Of a stretch of 60,221 nucleotides of DNA, positions 29,471 through 37,677 are shown in pieces (the first letter of the stretch is position 1; each line of letters starts with the position of its first letter). This DNA comes from Acidobacteriota bacterium. Lineage in GTDB: Bacteria > Acidobacteriota > Thermoanaerobaculia > Gp7-AA8. The notes under the pieces are model-generated. The model saw only the letters and a program-made list of their open reading frames with translations, did no database searches and was not told the origin of the DNA. The stretch spans positions 1-60,221 of the forward strand of contig JAFATB010000007.1 in the NCBI GenBank assembly GCA_019244185.1. The letters are read 5' to 3'. Position numbers and translations under genes: made by a program.

Positions 29471-30874
29471 ATGCGTACGACGCTCGCGCTGTTCGCGGTC
29501 CTCCTCCTTGCCGCCGGCGCGAGCGCCGCATGCCTCGACAACGGCCACTACACGATGGTCGCCTCGCCGTCGCCGCTCACCGGCACCGACTATCCGTACA
29601 CCGAAGACCTCGCGTCGCGTCCCGACCAGCTGCCGATCGGCGACGGCCTCGTCGTCGCGTACCACGACGATCTGCGCTGGACGAAAGTCCAGAGCGGCTG
29701 CGCCGACTCCGGCGAGCGCAACGTCATCGCGTCGACCGACGTGAACCTCCTGCTGCGCGCGTCGTTCGACCTCGCGTACGCGTCGCGCGACACCGCCGTC
29801 GACGGCACGCGCTACGAGGTGCAGCTGCGGCTCGACGATGCCGTCGTGCTCGACGAAGTGCATCCGCTCGCCGCGCCGTATCCGCGTTCGCAGCGCTTCG
29901 GCACCGTCGTGCGCAACGTCGCCGCCGGCGTGCATCGCTACTCGATGTGGCTCCGTCTCCTCGACGGTCCCGACACGAACCGCGTGACTCTCGGACTGCA
30001 ATGGATCACCGCGCAGGGCGTCCCGCGCATGTATCCGACGCTGCACGCGAGCCGCGATGCGCAACGCGTGACGGAGACGTGGACGCCGCTGACGGACGAG
30101 CTGCCGCTCGCCGCGCTGCAGGCGCTCGATCTCGCATTCGTTTCTTCGATCGACGTTGCACGCGCCGACGATGACGCGAAGCTCGTCGTCGCGTGGTCGG
30201 TCGATCGTCGCCGCATCGACGGACGCGCGCTCACGCTCGCCGCAACCGGCACGCTCTTCGATCAGCGCCCGCGCGTCACGCGCGGCATCCACACGCTGCG
30301 GCTCTGGGCGCGCACGACGCACGGTACGATCGATCTCGCGGACATCCGCGCGAACGCGATCGCCTTCCCGCTCGTGCGCGGCCGCGTCGTGCCGCTCATG
30401 GAAGCGCGCGACGCAACGCCGCTCGAAGTCACGGGACTCGGCGACGCCGTGCAGCCGGAGACGATGGTTCCGATCTGCGGGCGCTGGACGAAGCTCCTCG
30501 ACTTCGACACGCGGCCCTCCGACGGCGACTTCTCCTGGCTGCTGCACGGCTACGTCGAGCTGTCGCGCGCGATCGGCAACGGCTACATCCAGATCGGCAT
30601 TCAGGCCATCCGCAGCCAGGCCGATCCCGACTCGCATGGCAACATCGAGCGCACCGACATGGGCATCCTCCAGGCGCAGGTCGAGCCGGGCGGCACCGGC
30701 GTCTCCTTCTACGGCGACTGCAGCGCGTGGGGCAACAGCGGCGGCACGCACATGTCGCTCTGGATCCGCCTGATCGAAGGCTGCAACGACGCGCCGTTCG
30801 GCGGGACGCTCTCCGTCGGAACGCGCTGGGTGGCGATCAAGCTGTTCCCGTCGTCGAATATCCACATCCCCTGA
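29471..30874 (+). CDS. Secreted protein made of three related beta-rich modules (467 aa)
   Basis: Starts MRTTLALFAVLLLAAGASAA, a signal peptide cut after about residue 20. The mature protein seems to hold three modules of about 110-150 residues. Each begins with a W-T-K/P-L-like strand (DLRWTKVQ, TWTPLTDELP, GRWTKLLDF), has a central receptor-like strand region ending in LRLW/MWLRL/LWIRL, and closes with a similar strand (LGLQWITAQGVPRMYP, ANAIAFPLV, VGTRWVAIKLFP). That pattern fits repeated beta sandwiches. No catalytic motif or known family. TATCAG five bases before the ATG may serve as a -10 box. It is a free-standing gene, divergent from comM. Confidence 0.72.
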   Translation: MRTTLALFAVLLLAAGASAACLDNGHYTMVASPSPLTGTDYPYTEDLASRPDQLPIGDGLVVAYHDDLRWTKVQSGCADSGERNVIASTDVNLLLRASFDLAYASRDTAVDGTRYEVQLRLDDAVVLDEVHPLAAPYPRSQRFGTVVRNVAAGVHRYSMWLRLLDGPDTNRVTLGLQWITAQGVPRMYPTLHASRDAQRVTETWTPLTDELPLAALQALDLAFVSSIDVARADDDAKLVVAWSVDRRRIDGRALTLAATGTLFDQRPRVTRGIHTLRLWARTTHGTIDLADIRANAIAFPLVRGRVVPLMEARDATPLEVTGLGDAVQPETMVPICGRWTKLLDFDTRPSDGDFSWLLHGYVELSRAIGNGYIQIGIQAIRSQADPDSHGNIERTDMGILQAQVEPGGTGVSFYGDCSAWGNSGGTHMSLWIRLIEGCNDAPFGGTLSVGTRWVAIKLFPSSNIHIP

Positions 30875-30933
30875 CCTCCTTTTGGACGTCCAATAATTCC
30901 ACCCGTCCTTCCGGAACGTGCATCGTCCTTGAA

Positions 30934-30939
30934 TAGACT
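30934..30939 (+). promoter_or_regulatory. -10 box TAGACT for leaderless gene at 30946
   Basis: TAGACT lies six bases before the ATG at 30946; no RBS is present. Confidence 0.5.
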
Positions 30940-30945
30940 CACCGC

Positions 30946-31245
30946 ATGCGTATTGCCGTTCCGCACCACACCACGAAAACCGTTGCACGCCAGAAGGTCG
31001 AGCAGCGCCTCGGACAACTCCTCGGACAGTTCGGCGGTCACGCCGACGAGGTGCAGCACGACTGGTCGGGAGACACGCTGCGCTTCAAAGGGAAAGCGCG
31101 CGGACTGTCGGTCGAGGGGACGCTCGAGGTCACCGACTCGGACGTCGTCATCAGCAGCAAGCTGCCGCTCATTGCGATGCCGTTCGAGGGAAAGATCCGC
31201 CAGGCGGTGGAGAAAGAGGCGGAGTCGATGTTTCGGATGGGTTGA
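30946..31245 (+). CDS. Polyhydroxyalkanoic-acid-system family protein (PHA_gran_rgn)
   Basis: A 99-residue protein resembling the PHA_gran_rgn family. The N-terminal RIAVPHHTTKTVARQKVEQRL is the usual opening, followed by alternating strands (TLRFKGKARGLSVEGTLEV, SDVVISSKLPLIAMPF) and a C-terminal helix (EGKIRQAVEKEAESMF). In other bacteria these small proteins lie near polyester-granule genes, but no PHA synthase or phasin is present in the window, so the name is a family label only. It is transcribed alone and ends at a hairpin. Confidence 0.8.
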   Translation: MRIAVPHHTTKTVARQKVEQRLGQLLGQFGGHADEVQHDWSGDTLRFKGKARGLSVEGTLEVTDSDVVISSKLPLIAMPFEGKIRQAVEKEAESMFRMG

Positions 31246-31252
31246 AGCCCGG

Positions 31253-31305
31253 CTGGCTGACAGGGTCCCGTGCGGTGCAGGTGAGCCCGAGGCTCTGTCA
31301 ACCAG
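31253..31305. terminator. Imperfect hairpin between two convergent genes
   Basis: CTGGCTGACAGGG (31253-31265) pairs with CTCTGTCAACCAG (31293-31305) with one mismatch and wobble pairs, around a loop of 27 bases. There is no T-tract. It lies between the stops of the convergent genes 30946-31245 and 31309-31524 and may terminate both. Confidence 0.5.
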
Positions 31306-31308
31306 CGG

Positions 31309-31524
31309 TTAGTCGACGTGAAGAATCTTCTTCAGGGCGTCGACATTCGGATCGACGAAGAGCCGGCCATCGACTTCGACTGCCGGATCGGATCCGAGGT
31401 GATGCGCGTACGTCTTGAACTCTTCCGGGCGCGCGAGCTCGTGCTCGACCCGGAATTGCCTGAGAAACCCCGCCACCAGACTGGTCTTGTGGCGTTTACT
31501 GCCGGGGAAGAACCTTACGGTCAT
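31309..31524 (-). CDS. Thioredoxin/glutaredoxin-like protein lacking the active-site cysteines (71 aa)
   Basis: Starts MTVRFFPGSKRHKTSLVAGFL with a strong RBS (GGGAGGGGAGG) just upstream; a longer reading (24 extra residues) has no such support. Length and pattern match a minimal thioredoxin fold: first strand VRFF, helix 1 with the redox motif position replaced by PGSKRHK, strand EHELA, helix RPEEFKTYAHHL, then the cis-Pro strand DPAVEVDGRLF and a final helix DALKKIL. No cysteine is present, so it cannot do thiol exchange; binding or structural use is possible. Fold assignment is by eye. Confidence 0.6.
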   Translation of the reverse strand: MTVRFFPGSKRHKTSLVAGFLRQFRVEHELARPEEFKTYAHHLGSDPAVEVDGRLFVDPNVDALKKILHVD

Positions 31525-31526
31525 CG

Positions 31527-31537
31527 CCTCCCCTCCC
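31527..31537 (-). promoter_or_regulatory. Strong RBS deciding the start at 31524
   Basis: On the minus strand GGGAGGGGAGG lies just before the ATG at 31524, which settles the short form of this gene. Confidence 0.65.
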
Positions 31538-31612
31538 TTCACTGGTATTCGCGATGCTAGTTCGCAAACGTTAGGCCCGTTTCCGGGCGGTGTCAAATAA
31601 CGTGCACCGAAT

Positions 31613-33502
31613 TTACGCCGGTGCTTCGGCCAGTACCGACTCCCGGTACTGAATCTCGTATAAACGGCGATAGAGCCCGCCGAATTGCATCAGCTCGTCG
31701 TGCGTGCCGCGCTCGCGAATCTCCCCGTGGTGGAACACGAGGATCGCGTCGGCGGAACGAATCGTCGAAAGCCGGTGCGCGATGACGAGCGACGTGCGCC
31801 CTTCGAGCAACGTCCGGATCGCCTCCTGAATCAGCATTTCGGTCTCCGTGTCGATCGACGACGTGGCCTCGTCGAGGATCAGCACGGGCGGATTGAACGC
31901 GAGGGCGCGTGCGAACGAGAGCAGCTGCTTCTCGCCGACGGAGAGCCCCGCGCCGCGCTCGCGCACCTGCGATGCGTAGCCTTCCGGAAGCCGCGAGATG
32001 AAGCGATCGGCCTGCACGCGCACCGCCGCGGTGCGCACCGCTTCCTCGGAGATCGCCGGATCGCCCAGGGAGATGTTGTCGGCGATGTTGCCGGTGAAGA
32101 GAAAAAAGTCCTGCTGCACGATCGCGAACAACCGCCGCAGCGCCTCCGTCTTGTACTCGCGGATGTTGACGCCGTTGACCAGAATCTCGCCGCGCTGCGG
32201 CTCGTAGAAACGCAGCAGCAGAGACGTGACCGTCGTCTTCCCCGCGCCGGTGTGGCCAACGAGCGCGATGCGTTCGCCGCGGTTCACGCGGAACGAGACG
32301 TTCTTCAAGACCCACTCCGGTTCCGGAGCGTCAGCTCCACGCTCGACATACGCGAACGAGACGTTGCGGAACTCGAGCGACTCGAAGCGCTCGATGTCGC
32401 GCGTGCCTTCGTCCTGGATCCGCACCTGCGTGTCGAGCAGCTTGAAGATGCGCTCGGCCGCGGCCATCGCCGCCTGCAGGATGTTGTATTTTTCCGAAAG
32501 GTCCGAGATCGGCTGATAGAAGCGCTGCGAGTACTGGAAGAACGCCACCAGCGCGCCGACCGACAGCGTTCCCTGAATCACCTTCCCGCCGCCGTACCAG
32601 ACGATGAGCGCGAGGCCGATGGTCTCGATCAACTCGATCACCGGATAGAAGACGGCGTAGTAGAAGATCGAGTCGATGTTCGCCGCGCGATGCCGCGCGT
32701 TCAGCTCCTCGAATTTCGCCGCCTCGCGAGCTTCCCGGTTGAAGAGCTGCACCGTCGACATGCCGGAGATGTGCTCCTGCAGGAACGCGTTGATCGCCGC
32801 GATGCGCGCGCGCACGGCGCGGTATGTGACGCGCGCCCCTCGGCGGAACCAGATCGACACCAGCACGATGAACGGCGTGATCGAGAAGAGCACGATCGCG
32901 AGGCGCCAGTTCATCCAGAACAGCACGCCCACGATGCCGACGAGCACGAAGATGTCGCCGAAGATGGCCACGAAGCCGGCGGTGAAGAGATCGTTGAGCG
33001 CGTCGACGTCCGTAGTCACGCGCGTCATCAAACGGCCCACCGGATTGCGGTCGAAGAACTGCACGTCGAGCCGCTGCAGATGTCCGAAGATCTGCTTGCG
33101 CAGGTCGTACATGATGTACTGGCCCATGAGGTTCATGAGCACCATCTGCGTGTAGAGCACCGTGAAGCCGGCCACGAGCGTGATGAGGTACAGCGCCGCG
33201 GCGACGTTGATGCCGGTGAACGAGTCGAAGCTCCAGCCGTGCGCCGTGAGCCACAGGCCGACGCGGCGGCTGACGCCCATCGTCGTCGCGCCGTGCAACG
33301 GCTTCATGTAGAGATCGATCGCGATCGCGGTGATGGCCGGTCCGGCGATCTCGAAGCCCGACGAGAGGATCACCAGCAAAACCGACAGACCGGCGCGCAG
33401 GCGATACGGACGGAGGTACTGCATCAATCGCCGCGTGAGCCGCGGGTCGAATGCACGCGCGCCTTCTTCTTCGTGTTTCTCGATGACGGCGGCTTCGCTC
33501 AC
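31613..33502 (-). CDS. ABC exporter half-transporter, catalytic-type subunit
   Basis: A 629-residue type-IV ABC exporter half: a six-helix membrane domain (about 30-350) and a nucleotide-binding domain (about 385-625). Walker A is GHTGAGKTTVT near 419, Walker B VLILDEATSSID near 542 with the catalytic Glu, and the switch His in IAHRLSTI. The signature motif is non-canonical (LSVGEKQ instead of LSGGQ). GTG start overlaps the stop of the partner gene (GTGA), so the two halves are made together. Together they form an asymmetric heterodimer of the BmrCD/TM287-288 type. Substrate (drug, lipid or peptide) is unknown. Confidence 0.94.
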   Translation of the reverse strand: MSEAAVIEKHEEEGARAFDPRLTRRLMQYLRPYRLRAGLSVLLVILSSGFEIAGPAITAIAIDLYMKPLHGATTMGVSRRVGLWLTAHGWSFDSFTGINVAAALYLITLVAGFTVLYTQMVLMNLMGQYIMYDLRKQIFGHLQRLDVQFFDRNPVGRLMTRVTTDVDALNDLFTAGFVAIFGDIFVLVGIVGVLFWMNWRLAIVLFSITPFIVLVSIWFRRGARVTYRAVRARIAAINAFLQEHISGMSTVQLFNREAREAAKFEELNARHRAANIDSIFYYAVFYPVIELIETIGLALIVWYGGGKVIQGTLSVGALVAFFQYSQRFYQPISDLSEKYNILQAAMAAAERIFKLLDTQVRIQDEGTRDIERFESLEFRNVSFAYVERGADAPEPEWVLKNVSFRVNRGERIALVGHTGAGKTTVTSLLLRFYEPQRGEILVNGVNIREYKTEALRRLFAIVQQDFFLFTGNIADNISLGDPAISEEAVRTAAVRVQADRFISRLPEGYASQVRERGAGLSVGEKQLLSFARALAFNPPVLILDEATSSIDTETEMLIQEAIRTLLEGRTSLVIAHRLSTIRSADAILVFHHGEIRERGTHDELMQFGGLYRRLYEIQYRESVLAEAPA

Positions 33503-35235
33503 GCGATCTCCTCCAGCTCCGCCTCGATCGTCTGCCGGCGATACAGATCGGCGTAGTAGCCGCCGCGCTCGACGAGCCGCTCGTGCGTGCCGCGCTCCAC
33601 GATGCGTCCGTCGTCGAGCACGATGATGTGATCGGCGTCTTTCACCGACGAGACGCGGTGCGACACGATGAGCACCGTCCTCCCCTTCCGGATGCTCCTC
33701 AGCGCGTTGAGAATCCGCTCTTCGGTCTGCGTATCGACGGCGCTCAGCGAGTCGTCGAGGATCAGAATCTGCGGTTCGCGCACGAGCGCGCGCGCGATCG
33801 CGGTGCGCTGCTTCTGCCCGCCCGAGAGCGTGATGCCGCGTTCGCCGATGACCGTGCCGAGGCCTTGCGGAAACGCCGCGACGTCACCGGAGAGCCCCGC
33901 CTGCTGCGCGGCCTCGTCGACGTCCGCATCGCTCGCATCGGCGCGGCCGAAGCGGATGTTCTCCGCGATCGACTCGGAGAAGAGGAACGTCTCCTGCGGC
34001 ACCATCCCGATCCAGTCGCGCAGCTGGCGCACGGGAATCGTCTCGATCGGACGGCTGTCGAGGAAGATCGTGCCCGGCGGCGGCTCGAACGCGCGCGTCA
34101 GCAATCCGAGGAGCGTCGACTTGCCGCTGCCGGTGCGGCCGACGATGCCGATGGTCTCGCCGTGACGCACGGTGAGATCGATGTCGCGCAGCACGGGACG
34201 CGCGTCGTACGCGAACGTGAGATGGCGGATCTCGAGGTTGCCCTGCGGCTCGTCGTCGATCGGCGTCGTCGCGTCGACGATGCCCGGCTGCACGCTCCAG
34301 ATCTCGTGCAGGCGCTTCATCGACGCCATGCCGCGCTGGAAGAGATTGATGACCCAGCCGAACGCGATGAGCGGCCAGATCATGCGCCCGAGGTAGAACT
34401 GGAACGCGACGAAGGAACCGAGCGTCATCGTGCCGGCCACGATCTTGCGCCCGCCCATGTAGAAGACGAGCACGAACATGAGGCCGATCAGCGCGTGCAG
34501 CGCGGGATAGAACGTCGCGGTCAACCGGATCAGCGACCGGTTGCGCTCGACGAACTCGTGGTTCATCCGCTTGAAGATCTCGGTCTCCGCGCGCTCGCGG
34601 GTGAACGCGCGTACGACGCGCACGCCGGCGAGGTTCTCCTGCACGCGCGCCGAAATCTCGCCGAAGTAGTCCTGCACCGCGCGCGAGCGGACGTGGATCT
34701 GCGAGCCGAAGACTTTCACCATCGACGCAACGATCGGTACGGCCAGCAGCGCCAGGAGCGACATCGTCTTCTCGATGCGCAGCATCATGACGAACGCGCC
34801 GGTGACGACGAGCAGCGACGAGAGCGAGTGCATCACCGCGGGACCGATGAGCATGCGCACGTTCGAGAGGTCGTTCGTCGCGCGCGACATCAGATCGCCG
34901 GTGCGCTGTTCCTGATAGAAGCGCAGCGGCAGCTTCTGCAGATGCCCGTAGAAGTCGTTGCGCATGTCGTACTCGATGTGCCGCGACACGCCGATGATGA
35001 TCCAGCGTTGCGCGTACAGGAACGCGCCTTCGGCGATGGTGGCGCCGACGAGCATGAGCGCGTAGCGCACGAGGTCCGCGCGCGTGAACTGGCGGCCGAG
35101 CGTGTTCACGGCCAGGCCGATGATCAGCGGCGTGAGCAGCGAGAAGCCGGCCGAGGCGATCGTGCAGAGCGCGCCGAGCGCGAGGCGCGTGCGGTAGCGG
35201 CCGAAATACGAAAAGAGACGGCGAAGAGGCGTCAT
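33499..35235 (-). CDS. ABC exporter half-transporter, degenerate-site subunit
   Basis: A 578-residue ABC exporter half with a six-helix membrane domain (1-310) and a nucleotide-binding domain. Walker A is GRTGSGKSTLLGLL near 370 and the signature is canonical, LSGGQKQRTAIARAL near 471. Walker B reads ILILDDSLSAVD near 491: the catalytic Glu is replaced by Asp. In heterodimeric exporters this change marks the subunit whose own ATP site is inactive, and the matching partner has an altered signature motif, as seen in the next gene. Stop and start of the two genes overlap by four bases. Confidence 0.94.
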   Translation of the reverse strand: MTPLRRLFSYFGRYRTRLALGALCTIASAGFSLLTPLIIGLAVNTLGRQFTRADLVRYALMLVGATIAEGAFLYAQRWIIIGVSRHIEYDMRNDFYGHLQKLPLRFYQEQRTGDLMSRATNDLSNVRMLIGPAVMHSLSSLLVVTGAFVMMLRIEKTMSLLALLAVPIVASMVKVFGSQIHVRSRAVQDYFGEISARVQENLAGVRVVRAFTRERAETEIFKRMNHEFVERNRSLIRLTATFYPALHALIGLMFVLVFYMGGRKIVAGTMTLGSFVAFQFYLGRMIWPLIAFGWVINLFQRGMASMKRLHEIWSVQPGIVDATTPIDDEPQGNLEIRHLTFAYDARPVLRDIDLTVRHGETIGIVGRTGSGKSTLLGLLTRAFEPPPGTIFLDSRPIETIPVRQLRDWIGMVPQETFLFSESIAENIRFGRADASDADVDEAAQQAGLSGDVAAFPQGLGTVIGERGITLSGGQKQRTAIARALVREPQILILDDSLSAVDTQTEERILNALRSIRKGRTVLIVSHRVSSVKDADHIIVLDDGRIVERGTHERLVERGGYYADLYRRQTIEAELEEIA

Positions 35236-35250
35236 GGTCGGGGTTCGATT

Positions 35251-35634
35251 CTATTGCGCGCGCGCGCTTTCGTCGCGCAGCGGCAGACGTTTCAATTCCT
35301 GCAGCGTGATGCGAAGCACGGACCCGAGCGTGAAGCCGGTCGGAAAGCAGTGCGGCACGCGTACGCCGGCGCCGACGAGCTCGAGGAAATCGAGCGGCGG
35401 CCTGCGCCGCGCCAGCACGTACAGCAGCTTGCGGGGCAGGTCTTCGCGGTCGTCGACGTTGAGATGCAGCGGCTGCAGGTAGTAGCCGAAATGCATGTCG
35501 CGCAGCGCCGGCGTGCCGCCCGCGAACTCCGGCAGCGTAACGCTGAGCGTCAGCGCGCCGAAGATCCAGTTCTCCTGCGCGAACTCGCCGCGCCAGAAAT
35601 CTTCTTCGTCTTCCGAGAGATGCTCGAGTCTCAC
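35251..35634 (-). CDS. Unknown protein (about 127 aa), start uncertain
   Basis: A soluble, mixed alpha/beta protein (EDFWRGEFAQENW, FGYYLQPLHLNVDDREDLPRKLL, PLDFLELVGAGVRVPHCFPTGF). A GTG at 35634 is the best available start; the longer ORF upstream runs out of frame through the small membrane gene at 35681-35791 and is Arg/Ser-rich shadow sequence. No good RBS is seen. It is in the same minus-strand run, 16 bases before the ABC exporter gene. I do not recognise the family. Confidence 0.55.
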   Translation of the reverse strand: MRLEHLSEDEEDFWRGEFAQENWIFGALTLSVTLPEFAGGTPALRDMHFGYYLQPLHLNVDDREDLPRKLLYVLARRRPPLDFLELVGAGVRVPHCFPTGFTLGSVLRITLQELKRLPLRDESARAQ

Positions 35635-35680
35635 CGGAGTCGAAACGGCGCGCGCGCCGCAGTCCTTCCCGTTAGGGAAC

Positions 35681-35791
35681 CTAGGGAACGAGGAACAGCG
35701 ACGCGATGCGCGCCGCGACGAGCACCGCCGCCGCGACGTAGAGCGCGAGCGGGATCGCGCGCTGGTCCTTCGTCCGCTCAGTCTGCGCCAT
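35681..35791 (-). CDS. Unannotated 36-residue single-helix membrane protein
   Basis: A short gene: MAQTERTKDQRAIPLALYVA then a hydrophobic helix (AAVLVAARIASLFLVP) and a TAG stop. The ATG follows GGGAGGTG by a good distance, and it overlaps the last 14 bases of the ABC-2 permease gene, which is typical of coupled genes. A charged head, one predicted membrane helix and the position beside an ABC-2 permease suggest a small accessory subunit, but this is inference. No family recognised. Confidence 0.6.
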   Translation of the reverse strand: MAQTERTKDQRAIPLALYVAAAVLVAARIASLFLVP

Positions 35792-36500
35792 ACGGCACCT
35801 CCCGCCGCCGGAACGCGAGGCACGCGAGCAGCAGCGCCACCGCGGCGTTCGACAGCACCATCAGCAGCCAGTCGCGATCGAGCTGCGGCGGAACTTCCGG
35901 AAAGAGATTATGCGCGACGACCTCGACGCTCTGCTCCACGATCGGATGCGCGGTGAGAAATGCCCCCGCCGCCGACGGCATGCTGCGCGTCATCGCCAGA
36001 ATGCCGCCGAACGCGGAGAGGCCGATGTCGAGCGCGACGTAGATAGCCACGTTGAAGTACGCACGCGTCACGCTGCCGAAGAGCGCGAGCAGCGAGCACG
36101 CGAGGATCGCGGCCACGCAAACGTTGACGAACACGCTCCCGACGATCGACAACCCGAGCGCGCGTCCCCACAACGTGCGGCCGACGACTTCCGCAATCGC
36201 CGCGAAGGCCGCGGCGATCCACACCGCGAGAGTGATGCCGGAGACGCGCGACACGAGGTACACCGCGCGATTCACCGGCTTCACCAGAATCAGCTGCAGC
36301 GTGCCCGACGAGAACTCCGGACCGATCGCCGCCGAGCCGGTGACGATCGCGAGCAGCGCGATGAGCGACGGCCAGAACGAGCCGACGCGCACGAACGTCG
36401 ACGACGCGAATCCGAACAACACGACCAGCGCGACGTACGCGAGGTAGCCGGCGTTGCGCAGATGTCTGCGCAACGTCTCCCCGATCACGACCCCGTTCAC
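35778..36500 (-). CDS. ABC-2 type transporter permease
   Basis: A 240-residue membrane protein with about six helices in the ABC-2 arrangement (PSLIALLAIVTGSAAIGPEFSSGTLQLIL is the usual second-helix and 'SSGT' signature). A conserved Arg-rich end REVPYGAD closes the protein. The start is GTG after a GAGGTG RBS and overlaps the stop of the ATPase gene by four bases, so ATPase and permease are translated together. They form a small exporter of the NatAB/copper or drug type; the substrate is not readable. Confidence 0.9.
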   Translation of the reverse strand: MNGVVIGETLRRHLRNAGYLAYVALVVLFGFASSTFVRVGSFWPSLIALLAIVTGSAAIGPEFSSGTLQLILVKPVNRAVYLVSRVSGITLAVWIAAAFAAIAEVVGRTLWGRALGLSIVGSVFVNVCVAAILACSLLALFGSVTRAYFNVAIYVALDIGLSAFGGILAMTRSMPSAAGAFLTAHPIVEQSVEVVAHNLFPEVPPQLDRDWLLMVLSNAAVALLLACLAFRRREVPYGAD

Positions 36501-37378
36501 GCTTCACCTCGAAAGATCCGCTCGAGATCGGCGGTATGCCGCCGCACGTCGACGACGCCCGCGCCGCTCTCGACGAGCTCGCGCACGCGCGCGGCGATGC
36601 CGGCCATCGAGTCGACGCTGACGATCGCGACATCGTTCTGCGGCGCGGCGCCGGTGATGCGCGCGACCGCGTTCGCGTCGTACGAGCCCGCGAGCAGCGT
36701 GATCGCGACGACGATGCGGTCGGCGTGGCGCAGCGTCTCGTCGCGCGTGATGAAGCCGTTCTTGAGGAACAGCACGCGGTCGCAGACTTTCTCCACTTCG
36801 CTCAGCTGGTGCGAGTTGAGCAGCACCGCGGCGCCGCGCGCCTTCTGCTCGGCGATGAGATCGCGCACGAGCAGCACGCCGTTCGGGTCGAGTCCCGACG
36901 TCGGCTCGTCGAGGAAGACGTATGCCGGCTCGTGAATGAGCGCCTGCGCCATGCCGATCCGCTGCAGCATGCCGCGCGAATACTGCGAGAGCCTGCGATC
37001 CGCGGCCGCCGTCAGCTCGAGTCGTGCGAGCAGCTCGCGCACGCGCTTCTCCACGTTCGCGCGCGGCACGCCGGCGAGTCGCGCCATGTAATGGAGGAAG
37101 TCGTAGCCGGTGGCGCGGCGTCCGAAGTTCATCCGCTCCGGCACGAATCCCGTCCGGCGGCGGATGTCGAGATCGTCGTTCGCGCGGCCGTCGAACGCGA
37201 TCGTGCCCTCGTTCGGTGTGAGGAAGCCGAGGAGACACGACATGAGCGTCGTCTTGCCCGCGCCGTTCGGACCGATCAGCCCGACCACTTCGCCGGGCGC
37301 GAGATCGAGATCGATCCCCTTCAGCACCTCGTGCGTGCGGAAGGACTTGCGCAGCGCGCGGATCTCGACGCCGCTCAT
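36497..37378 (-). CDS. ABC-2 type transporter ATP-binding protein
   Basis: A 293-residue ABC ATPase. Walker A is GPNGAGKTTLMSCLL near 36-50, the Q-loop region follows (TGFVPERMNF), the signature is SQYSRGMLQRIG near 130, Walker B VFLDEPTSGLDPNG near 155 and the switch His in LNSHQLSE near 188. The C-terminal 80 residues form the extra domain common in these drug or polysaccharide exporters. The start overlaps the stop of the preceding small gene (ATGA). It pairs with the permease downstream. Confidence 0.93.
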   Translation of the reverse strand: MSGVEIRALRKSFRTHEVLKGIDLDLAPGEVVGLIGPNGAGKTTLMSCLLGFLTPNEGTIAFDGRANDDLDIRRRTGFVPERMNFGRRATGYDFLHYMARLAGVPRANVEKRVRELLARLELTAAADRRLSQYSRGMLQRIGMAQALIHEPAYVFLDEPTSGLDPNGVLLVRDLIAEQKARGAAVLLNSHQLSEVEKVCDRVLFLKNGFITRDETLRHADRIVVAITLLAGSYDANAVARITGAAPQNDVAIVSVDSMAGIAARVRELVESGAGVVDVRRHTADLERIFRGEA

Positions 37379-37626
37379 GACTTGCGCGCGCGCAGCGCGG
37401 CCAGCAGTTCGTCGACTTTCGTCTGATGGAAGGCGTTCACGCGCGCCTGCAGCTGCTCTTCCGCCGCGCCGCCGGGATCGTCGGTGTAGAGCTTCTTCAA
37501 CTCGCCGCCGAGGTACACCTTCGTCTCGATGCGCCACGCGGGACGCTCGAAGAACTCGGTCTGGATGGTGAGCTTTTTCTCGCCGACGTCGAACGCATCG
37601 AGACGGCCCATCGGCGGATTGTCCAC
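37375..37626 (-). CDS. Unknown small soluble protein (83 aa)
   Basis: Starts with GTG at 37626 (DNPPMGRLDAFDVGEKK...). A TAGACT box six bases upstream supports a leaderless start; an ATG at 37611 is a less favoured alternative. The protein is charged and helical toward its end (EEQLQARVNAFHQTKVDELLAALRA), with no membrane segment and no known family. Its stop overlaps the ABC ATPase start (ATGA), making it the first gene of that minus-strand run, and it is divergent from the sigma factor gene. Confidence 0.7.
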   Translation of the reverse strand: MDNPPMGRLDAFDVGEKKLTIQTEFFERPAWRIETKVYLGGELKKLYTDDPGGAAEEQLQARVNAFHQTKVDELLAALRARKS

Positions 37627-37632
37627 GCGGAA

Positions 37633-37638
37633 AGTCTA
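37633..37638 (-). promoter_or_regulatory. -10 box TAGACT for the leaderless minus-strand operon
   Basis: On the minus strand TAGACT lies six bases before the GTG at 37626, the first gene of the ABC-2 exporter unit. It is 28 bases from the opposite-facing -10 box at 37666. Confidence 0.45.
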
Positions 37639-37665
37639 CCAGCCGGACGCGGCCGAACCGCCCTG

Positions 37666-37671
37666 TATCAT
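37666..37671 (+). promoter_or_regulatory. -10 box TATCAT for the sigma factor gene
   Basis: TATCAT ends six bases before position 37678, which would be the transcription start and, in a leaderless mRNA, the first codon of the sigma factor gene. Confidence 0.5.
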
Positions 37672-37677
37672 GGGCGC

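Noticed and set aside
35635..35823. Extended 5' part of the unknown minus-strand gene at 35251
   Set aside because: It is in a different frame from the small membrane gene at 35681-35791 and reads as Arg/Ser-rich noise, so I start the gene at 35634.
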